Assembly (NCBI GenBank): GCA_022361315.1 | Contig: JAKSBB010000785.1 | Span: forward strand, 1 to 16,242 | Reading direction: 5' to 3' | Length of the DNA stretch: 16,242 nucleotides | From: Desulfobacterales bacterium | Lineage (GTDB): Bacteria; Desulfobacterota; Desulfobacteria; Desulfobacterales; Desulfobacteraceae | In this document: piece after piece, positions 7,634 to 13,758 of the stretch | Position numbering within the stretch: position 1 is the first letter of the stretch | Layout: each line of letters opens with the position of its first letter | The notes under the pieces: model-generated | What the model saw: only the letters and a program-made list of their open reading frames with translations | Told to the model about the DNA's origin: nothing | Databases searched by the model: none | Program-made: the position numbers and the translations under genes

Positions 7634-8154
7634 TGAAGCAGTACCATTGGTTCGCTCTGTTAACCCGGAGCAACTTTGAGCAGACCGTATATACGAAGGT
7701 CCGCCAGAAAAAAATCGACGCATTTCTTCCCAAAATGCGCAGGCAAAGCAAGCGTAAAGACAGGAAACTGATGATTGAAACCCCACTTTTCCCGGGGTAT
7801 ATATTTGTACGTTCCACTGTTGCCTCACAGGACCAGTTGCAAATTCTGAAAACTGCCGGAGCCGTCAGGCTCTTAGGGTCAACCAAGGGACCTGTCCCCG
7901 TGCCCGGGCACCAGATAGAGGCGCTGAAGCTATTGACATCCACCTCCCAGGATCTGATCACCGGAGCCATCGTTCAGTTGAAGAAGGGCGACCCCGTGAT
8001 GATACTGGAAGGCCCTATGGCCGGTTTAAAAGGCGAATTCTACCGACATAAGGGTCAGGGGCGGGTCATCGTAAAGATCGATCTTTTAGGGCAATATGCG
8101 GGTCTGGAAGTGGATTTGGATAATGTAGAAAAAATCCCGGATCTAACATCATAA
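7630..8154 (+). CDS. NusG-family transcription elongation/antitermination factor, RfaH-like
   Basis: A 174-residue protein (or 173 from the second ATG at 7633). Residues about 4-105 form a NusG N-terminal domain: 'HWFALLTRSNFEQ' and the hallmark 'PLFPGYIFV' at about 53-61, which binds RNA polymerase. Residues about 117-170 form a KOW domain ('KKGDPVMILEGPMAGLKGEF'). It lacks the usual features of housekeeping NusG (secE-rplK neighbours), and its length and core fit the RfaH/LoaP/UpxY-type paralogues that act on selected long operons. Its ATG overlaps the lptD stop (ATGATG over TGA), so it is probably co-translated with lptD. Since E. coli RfaH serves LPS operons, a link to LPS or other surface polysaccharide expression is reasonable but unproven. 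It might also act on the rightward operon that follows. Confidence 0.88.
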   Translation: MMKQYHWFALLTRSNFEQTVYTKVRQKKIDAFLPKMRRQSKRKDRKLMIETPLFPGYIFVRSTVASQDQLQILKTAGAVRLLGSTKGPVPVPGHQIEALKLLTSTSQDLITGAIVQLKKGDPVMILEGPMAGLKGEFYRHKGQGRVIVKIDLLGQYAGLEVDLDNVEKIPDLTS

Positions 8155-8157
8155 CTC

Positions 8158-8187
8158 CTTGACTTTTTATTGAATTTTCTTTAAAAC
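8158..8187 (+). promoter_or_regulatory. possible promoter of the HU-holB-ricT-metG run
   Basis: TTGACT (8159-8164, within CTTGACTTTT 8158-8167) is followed at 17 bases by TAAAAC (8182-8187, 4 of 6 to consensus). It fills most of the 75-base gap between the NusG-like gene and the HU gene, so the downstream cluster may be transcribed on its own as well as by read-through from lptD. Confidence 0.4.
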
Positions 8188-8229
8188 CCTGACACAAATT
8201 AAGATATCGTTTACATATTTTGAGGTTCT

Positions 8230-8505
8230 ATGAACAAGCTTGAATTAATTTCCACGTTAAAGGACAGAGCAGATCTGACAAAATCAGAAGCTGCCGAAGT
8301 AATTAAAATATTTTTTGACTCCCTGGCCGATTCCTTTGTCAAGGGAGAACGGGTCGAGATACGCGGACTGTGCAGCTTTCATATCAAAGAATATAAGAGC
8401 TATGTGGGCCGGAACCCCAAAACCGGCCAGAAGGTCAATATCCCCCCCAAACGTCTGCCGTTTTTCAAATGCGGTAAAGAATTAAAAGAGCGGGTCGATT
8501 ACTAA
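8230..8505 (+). CDS. HU/IHF-family DNA-bending protein
   Basis: A 91-residue protein of normal family length. It starts 'MNKLELISTLKDRADLTKSE' (the dimerisation helices) and has the DNA-intercalating beta-arm motif RNPKTG at 61-66 (Pro63 at the tip) and the closing 'PFFKCGKELKERV'. It binds the minor groove and bends DNA as a dimer. The arm and 'VEIRGLCSF' (42-50) are common to HU and IHF subunits. I cannot tell whether it is an IHF subunit or an HU homologue. GAGG (8222-8225) precedes the ATG. It sits 15 bases before holB and is probably co-transcribed with it. Confidence 0.92.
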   Translation: MNKLELISTLKDRADLTKSEAAEVIKIFFDSLADSFVKGERVEIRGLCSFHIKEYKSYVGRNPKTGQKVNIPPKRLPFFKCGKELKERVDY

Positions 8506-8520
8506 ACCAAACATGCATGA

Positions 8521-9618
8521 ATGCTGACGCATGATCAACATTCTGAGCAATCCGGCCCCCTTACCCGAATGCCTTCCCAGGCAGAAAGCGTAAGCGAGAG
8601 CCCCTTAGCTGAATTAACACAACTCATTCAGACAGGCAGGATTCCCAATGCACTTCTCTTTTCCGGCGCCCCGGGTACCGGAAAAGAGAAGACGGCTTAC
8701 AGGTTTGCCCGTCAGGCCAATTGTCTGACGGATGGCCCCGATCCATGTGGTAATTGTTCCTCATGTAAAAAGATCCTTGCCGGTATGCACCCCGACATGA
8801 TCTGCGTGGGTCTGGAAGATGCGAAAAAAAATCTGACCATCGCCCAGATCCGGGATCTAGGCCGTTTAATTACGGTTCGGCCCAACGAAGCCGCCTACCG
8901 GATGGTGCTGATTCAGGATGCCGATCGGATGAATATCCAGGCTCAGAATGCGTTGCTGAAGGTGTTGGAAGAGCCCCCGGAACGGACCTTTTTCATCCTA
9001 ACGGCTGAGGGGACAGCCCGACTGCTGCCCACGATTCTCTCCCGGTGCCGATTGTTCCGGTTCCGCCCCATGTCTCCGGGACGGCTGAAAGAGGCACTGG
9101 TATCCGGACACGGAATTTCCCCCCAAACCGCTCACATCCTTTCCAAAACCCTGCCGCCGGACATCCGGCAGGCATTGATTTGTGCCGGAAAATCCCCTGA
9201 TTCAGATACCGGAAAACCAATCGCTTCCGGAGAACGGGCCGCCTGGCAACAATTGCGGGCCTGGTTAATAGGGGAAGTGCTGGAGTTGATTCGCAGCAGC
9301 GGTGCCGGATCTGTGGGAAAGGGGTTGAATTTATCCCGCACAATTGCAGCCCGGCCGGATCAGCTTCCCGACGCCATGGCTATTCTCAGGACCCTTGTGC
9401 GGGACATCTGTGTGCTGAGATATGATTCCTCTCAGATAGTTAACCTTGATTTTTTCGACGCATTTGCAGATATTAGTCAGATGTATACTTACCCGACATT
9501 TCTCGAATGGATGACGGTCTTCCATGACACGGAAAAAAGGCTGAATTCCAACAGCGGCCCCCGGTTGACACTGGACCGCTTCTTCCTGAAAATGTCTTTA
9601 TCAAAGGGACGCATATGA
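8521..9618 (+). CDS. holB: DNA polymerase III delta-prime subunit
   Basis: A 365-residue clamp-loader AAA+ protein. P-loop-like GAPGTGKE at 49-56, a four-cysteine zinc module C68, C76, C79, C82 ('DPCGNCSSC'), sensor region 'NALLKVLEEPPERTFFIL' and the SRC motif 'TILSRCRLFRF' are all visible. Delta prime works with delta and tau/gamma to open the beta clamp and load it on primed DNA. The frame is opened by a TGA immediately before the ATG at 8521. That ATG lacks a clear ribosome site, so ATG 8569 (residue 17) is an alternative; the first 27 residues are polar and look dispensable. The ATGA overlap with ricT and the following metG match a gene order well known in Firmicutes and elsewhere. Confidence 0.93.
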   Translation: MLTHDQHSEQSGPLTRMPSQAESVSESPLAELTQLIQTGRIPNALLFSGAPGTGKEKTAYRFARQANCLTDGPDPCGNCSSCKKILAGMHPDMICVGLEDAKKNLTIAQIRDLGRLITVRPNEAAYRMVLIQDADRMNIQAQNALLKVLEEPPERTFFILTAEGTARLLPTILSRCRLFRFRPMSPGRLKEALVSGHGISPQTAHILSKTLPPDIRQALICAGKSPDSDTGKPIASGERAAWQQLRAWLIGEVLELIRSSGAGSVGKGLNLSRTIAARPDQLPDAMAILRTLVRDICVLRYDSSQIVNLDFFDAFADISQMYTYPTFLEWMTVFHDTEKRLNSNSGPRLTLDRFFLKMSLSKGRI

Positions 9619-10427
9619 TCAAAGTTGCCGGTGTCAGATTCAAAACCGCAGGAAAAATATACGACTTCAAAAGCGCCGCTTTTGTGCTGAATCCCGGAGA
9701 CCGGGTGATTGTGGAAACCGAACAGGGATTGGGATTCGGTACCATTGCCCGCCCCCCCAAAGAAATTGACGCCAAAGAGAAAAAATTTAAAAGCATCGTC
9801 CGGCTGGCCACCAAAGAGGACTTCATCAAACGTGAAGAACTCAAACAGCTGGAAAAAAGGGCGTTCGACTTCTGCATCAAATGTATAAACGACCTGGGTC
9901 TGCTGATGAACCTGTTCAGTGTAGAGTCAACCTTTGACCGGAATAAGCTGACCTTTTTCTACACGGCGGACGGGCGGATTGATTTCAGGGAATTGATCAA
10001 ACTGCTGGTAAAAGAGTACAGCATCCGCATTGAAATGCGCCAGGTGGGTATCCGGAATCTGTCAAAACACTGCGGCGGCTTAGGCAAATGCGGCAGAGAG
10101 CTCTGCTGTTCATCTTTCATGCAGTCATTTGAACCGGTATCCATCAAAATGGCAAAGGAACAGGGGCTTTCCCTGAACCCCACAAAAATTTCAGGGGTCT
10201 GCGGCAGGCTCATGTGCTGCCTGACCTTTGAAAACGCCACCTATAAATCCTGCAAGAAAAAAATGCCCAAACTCGGTAAACCCATCACCATTGAAGAGGG
10301 TAAGGGAAAAGTCGTCCGCCAGAATGTTCTCAAAAGCAGTATCACTGTCCGTCTGGAAGACCGGACCGAGGTGGAAGTGCCCTTAAGCAAACTGAAAAGA
10401 AAAAAAACAGGACCCAAGAAAAAATGA
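9615..10427 (+). CDS. ricT: PSP1-domain protein RicT/YaaT, probable Fe-S protein
   Basis: A 270-residue member of the PSP1 family. The PSP1 core is at about residues 55-145 ('RLATKEDFIKREELKQLEKR', 'LTFFYTADGRIDFRELIK'). Next comes the cysteine-rich signature HCGGLGKCGRELCC (Cys153, 159, 164, 165) and then SGVCGRLMCC (Cys196, 201, 202). In Bacillus subtilis, RicT (YaaT) is part of an Fe-S-containing complex with RicA and RicF that steers RNase Y in mRNA maturation. The cysteines that hold those clusters are in this signature. Whether the RicA/F partners exist here is unknown. The last 25 residues are lysine-rich. AAGGGA lies 5 bases before the ATG, which overlaps holB by 4 bases; the stop overlaps metG in the same way. 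Confidence 0.92.
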   Translation: MIKVAGVRFKTAGKIYDFKSAAFVLNPGDRVIVETEQGLGFGTIARPPKEIDAKEKKFKSIVRLATKEDFIKREELKQLEKRAFDFCIKCINDLGLLMNLFSVESTFDRNKLTFFYTADGRIDFRELIKLLVKEYSIRIEMRQVGIRNLSKHCGGLGKCGRELCCSSFMQSFEPVSIKMAKEQGLSLNPTKISGVCGRLMCCLTFENATYKSCKKKMPKLGKPITIEEGKGKVVRQNVLKSSITVRLEDRTEVEVPLSKLKRKKTGPKKK

Positions 10428-12337
10428 GCCACCAATTCTATACCACCCCCATATATTATGTGAATGCCAAACCCCACCTGGGTCATGCCTATACCTCAAT
10501 TGCCGCGGATGTGGCCACCCGTTTCAAAAAAATGGATGGGCAGGAGACCTTTTTCCTTACCGGCACGGATGAACACGGCGATAAAATCGTTCAGGCCGCC
10601 GAAAAGGAGAACACCACCCCCAAAGCATACGCCGATAAAATATCCCAGCTTTTTCAGGATCTGCTTCCCCTTCTCAATGTAAAGAACAACCGGTTTATCA
10701 GAACCACGGATTCGGACCACATCGAGGTGGTCAAGACGATTCTTTCCAAGATCCATGATAGTGGAGATATATACTTTTCCAGCTACGAGGGACTCTACTG
10801 CTTCGGGTGCGAACGTTTTTATCAGGAGCGGGAACTTGTAGAAGGTCTCTGCCCGGATCACGGGACGGCCCCGGAAACCATTAAAGAGTCCAACTACTTC
10901 TTTAAGATGAGCAAGTACCAGGAATGGCTGGTGGACCACATCAAAACCAACCCGGATTTTATCCAGCCGGAACAATACCGGAAGGAATTGCTTTCCTTCC
11001 TGAAAGAACCCCTGGAGGACCTGTGTATCTCGCGCCCCAAAACCCGGCTGACCTGGGGGATCACCCTTCCCTTTGACGAAGATTACGTCACCTATGTCTG
11101 GTTTGATGCCCTGGTGAACTATATTACGGCCCTGGGATATCCCGACGATAACCGGTTCAAAACCTTCTGGCCCACAGCCCGTCATTTCGTGGCCAAAGAT
11201 ATTATCAAACCCCACGGCATATACTGGCCCATTATGCTGAAAGCCGCAGGACTTCCCATCTATAACGGCCTGAACGTTCACGGTTTCTGGAACGTCCAGG
11301 GCAGCAAAATGTCCAAGAGCATCGGCAACGTCACCGATCCCGTGGAAGTAACCGGGGAATACGGGGTGGATGCCTTCCGCTACTTCCTGATGCGGGAGAT
11401 GGTTTTCGGGCTGGATGCCAATTTCACCGAAGACGCCATCGTGGCACGGATTAACTCAGATCTGGCCAATGATCTTGGGAACCTGTTTTCAAGAGTGTTG
11501 TCCATGAACCACCGCTACTTCAAAGGCAATGTCCAGGGTGCCGATCCGGCTCTGGACGATCAGTACAGCCTTGAAAAAGATGCCATCAAAGCCATCGAAG
11601 CCTATACCGAAGCCATGGCCCGGTGCCGGTTCCACCAGGGGATGACTGCCGTATGGGAATTCATCTCCGTCATGAACAAATATATCGATACCAACGAACC
11701 CTGGGCGCTTGCCAAAGACGAAAGCAAAACCGGCCATCTGGCGGCGGTATTGTATCACCTCATGGAAGGACTTCGCACCGTTGCCGGCCTGATCTCCCCG
11801 GTCATGCCGGATACCGGATTGAAAATCACCCGGGCCCTGGGACTGACCCAGCCCGAGGATGGAATTTTCACCCTGGATACCATCCGCCCCTGGGGGCAGA
11901 TCCCCACAGGCATCACCCTTGAAAAGCCGGAGATTCTTTTTCCCAGAATTGAGGTGAAAAAAGAAAAGGCGGCCCAGGTCCCAAAAGCCAAACCCTTTAA
12001 GCCGGCCCTCAAGGATGAGATCACCATTGATGACTTTGCCAAAATTGACCTGAGAGCCGGCACGGTCATCTCCGCTGAAAAAATTGAAAAATCCAACAAA
12101 CTGTTGAAACTTCAGGTGGACCTTGGGGCCGAAACCCGGCAGATCGTGGCCGGCATCGGCAAAAGCTATACCCCGGACCAGGTGGTGGGTAAAACCGTTA
12201 TCGTTGTTGCCAATCTCAAAGAGGCCAAACTCATGGGAGAAGTGTCCCAGGGAATGATTCTGGCTGCCAGCAAGAAAAAGGATCTGATCCTGTCCGGCTT
12301 CAACGGAGAGCCCCTGCCGGGCAATCCGGTGAAATAA
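10424..12337 (+). CDS. metG: methionyl-tRNA synthetase with C-terminal tRNA-binding domain
   Basis: A 637-residue class I synthetase that charges tRNA-Met. HLGH at 18-21 and an intact KMSKS at 295-299 form the ATP site. The zinc knuckle is a single CxxC...CxxH set (C126, C129, C143, H146). The anticodon-binding helical region follows ('NDLGNLFSRVLSM', 'VWEFISVMNKYIDTNEPWALAK'). Residues about 535-637 are an EMAP/Trbp111-like tRNA-binding fold ('DFAKIDLRAGTVISAEKIEK'), which also supports dimer formation in the family. All expected parts are present and the length is typical. It overlaps ricT by 4 bases. The intact motifs here are a useful contrast with the degenerate CysRS-like module at 2906-5191. 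Confidence 0.97.
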   Translation: MSHQFYTTPIYYVNAKPHLGHAYTSIAADVATRFKKMDGQETFFLTGTDEHGDKIVQAAEKENTTPKAYADKISQLFQDLLPLLNVKNNRFIRTTDSDHIEVVKTILSKIHDSGDIYFSSYEGLYCFGCERFYQERELVEGLCPDHGTAPETIKESNYFFKMSKYQEWLVDHIKTNPDFIQPEQYRKELLSFLKEPLEDLCISRPKTRLTWGITLPFDEDYVTYVWFDALVNYITALGYPDDNRFKTFWPTARHFVAKDIIKPHGIYWPIMLKAAGLPIYNGLNVHGFWNVQGSKMSKSIGNVTDPVEVTGEYGVDAFRYFLMREMVFGLDANFTEDAIVARINSDLANDLGNLFSRVLSMNHRYFKGNVQGADPALDDQYSLEKDAIKAIEAYTEAMARCRFHQGMTAVWEFISVMNKYIDTNEPWALAKDESKTGHLAAVLYHLMEGLRTVAGLISPVMPDTGLKITRALGLTQPEDGIFTLDTIRPWGQIPTGITLEKPEILFPRIEVKKEKAAQVPKAKPFKPALKDEITIDDFAKIDLRAGTVISAEKIEKSNKLLKLQVDLGAETRQIVAGIGKSYTPDQVVGKTVIVVANLKEAKLMGEVSQGMILAASKKKDLILSGFNGEPLPGNPVK

Positions 12338-12360
12338 ACACCGCCCGGGATAGGGAAACC

Positions 12361-12364
12361 AGGA
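12361..12364 (+). promoter_or_regulatory. ribosome site that decides a TTG start
   Basis: AGGA lies 9 bases before the TTG at 12374. Between the metG stop (12335-12337) and this TTG there is no ATG or GTG in frame, and the next in-frame ATG is 39 codons later, inside the membrane anchor. TTG is therefore the most likely start. Confidence 0.6.
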
Positions 12365-12373
12365 CATAGCAGT

Positions 12374-13726
12374 TTGTATACCTTTAAAAAAAATAATTCA
12401 TGGCGCCAGCACCAGTCTGATTTCATCCTCCGCAGACGGCGGAAGACCCTGTTACGCAGATCTACCAAATTTGCCGTGGTCACAGGAATCATGGCGGTGC
12501 TGGTGTTTTCTGCCCTCCGCCTGGATATACTGGATATCCAGATGCCCTGGCAAACCGCCCCTCCGAAACAAACATCGGCTGAAACCGTCCCGCCAAAGGT
12601 TCCCAAACTGACCAAAGCAGCGTTGAAACAATTGATTCGGGGCACGGTTTTTCTTAATTCAGAAAAAGAGACCTTTTTCGTGGATACGCCGTCCCGGAGC
12701 TATGGGATCCGCACCCGGCTGGATCCCAGACTTCAGGCATCTCTATCCGGGACCCTGGCCCATCTGAAAACCCTGACCCGTGGCAAACCCCAACGCATCG
12801 CCATGGTTGCTCTGGACGGCAGCACCGGTTTTATTCGTGCCATGGCGGGCTTTGATCTTGCAGACCCCGATGCAAACCCCTGCACGGCAACAGATTACCC
12901 TGCCGCCAGTATTTTCAAAATTGTTACGGCGGCTGCAACGGTGGACGCGCTGGGCTACACGGCAGGCACCCCGCTTTATTTCAATGGGAACAAGTATACG
13001 CTTTATAAACGCCAGCTTACCACCAAGCGGAACAAATATACCAGCCGGGTGACCCTGGCCAGGGCATTTGCAGATTCCATAAATCCTGTCTTCGGTAAAC
13101 TCGGTCAGTTCTCCCTGGGCCGGGAAAAACTAAACACCTATGCACACAACTTCGGTTTCAATCAATCACCGGACAGCGACATCGATTTCCCCGCAAGCCG
13201 GTTTGCCGTCACAGAAAGCGATTACCACCTGGCGGAACTGGGGTGCGGATTCAATCGCCAGACGGAAATTTCCCCACTCTTCGGCGCCATGATGGTCACA
13301 GGCATCCTTAATCAGGGTAATATCCTCGTCCCGCGGATGGTGGACACGGTGGAAACCGCCGACAAGGATTTAATTTACAAAAGTGATAAAGCAGTCTATA
13401 AGAGCCCTATTCAGCCGAACGCTGCCCGGGAAATGATCCGCATCATGCAAAAGACCGTTTCCAGCGGAACGGCAAGAAAATCATTCCGGGGATACAGCCG
13501 GGATAAAATACTTTCCACCCTGGTCATCGGTGGAAAAACCGGTTCCCTCTACAATAAAAAAAGAACGGTCAAGTATGACTGGTTCACCGGGTTCGGAAAA
13601 GAAAAATCAGGAAGCAATTCACTGGTGGTAACGGTTGTGGTGGGTCACCGCAAGTATATCGGTACCCGCGCCAGCACCCATGCCAGGAATATGCTCAAAA
13701 CATATTTTACGCCGAGGGACAAATAA
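12374..13726 (+). CDS. penicillin-binding protein, transpeptidase domain, membrane-anchored
   Basis: A 450-residue protein. A very basic N-terminus (about residues 5-32) precedes one membrane anchor (about 33-52, 'FAVVTGIMAVLVFSALRL'), then a Pro/Lys linker, then a penicillin-binding transpeptidase domain. Its three active-site motifs are present: SIFK 179-182 (Ser179 nucleophile), SIN 235-237 and KTG 388-390. It would cross-link peptidoglycan in the periplasm. The protein is shorter than classical class B proteins such as FtsI or PBP2, with too little room (about residues 60-130) for the usual pedestal/dimerisation domain and no glycosyltransferase domain. It may be an atypical monofunctional transpeptidase or a carboxypeptidase-like relative. 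It starts at TTG, lies 36 bases after metG and 32 bases before the GlmS-like gene, so co-transcription is likely. Confidence 0.87.
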   Translation: MYTFKKNNSWRQHQSDFILRRRRKTLLRRSTKFAVVTGIMAVLVFSALRLDILDIQMPWQTAPPKQTSAETVPPKVPKLTKAALKQLIRGTVFLNSEKETFFVDTPSRSYGIRTRLDPRLQASLSGTLAHLKTLTRGKPQRIAMVALDGSTGFIRAMAGFDLADPDANPCTATDYPAASIFKIVTAAATVDALGYTAGTPLYFNGNKYTLYKRQLTTKRNKYTSRVTLARAFADSINPVFGKLGQFSLGREKLNTYAHNFGFNQSPDSDIDFPASRFAVTESDYHLAELGCGFNRQTEISPLFGAMMVTGILNQGNILVPRMVDTVETADKDLIYKSDKAVYKSPIQPNAAREMIRIMQKTVSSGTARKSFRGYSRDKILSTLVIGGKTGSLYNKKRTVKYDWFTGFGKEKSGSNSLVVTVVVGHRKYIGTRASTHARNMLKTYFTPRDK

Positions 13727-13758
13727 GCACCCATCCTTCAGGCGAGGAAACAACGCCC

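Noticed and set aside
10400..10407. Run of eight A near the end of ricT as a possible slippage site
   Set aside because: It encodes a normal lysine-rich tail, and metG has its own start; no need for frameshifting.
10496..12367. Long minus-strand open frames opposite metG (261 and 292 codons)
   Set aside because: Antisense shadows created by codon bias in metG; no recognisable protein features.
12335..12376. The penicillin-binding protein frame is in phase with metG across a single TAA, suggesting read-through fusion
   Set aside because: No read-through signal, and AGGA at proper spacing before TTG supports separate initiation; a MetRS-membrane fusion makes little sense.
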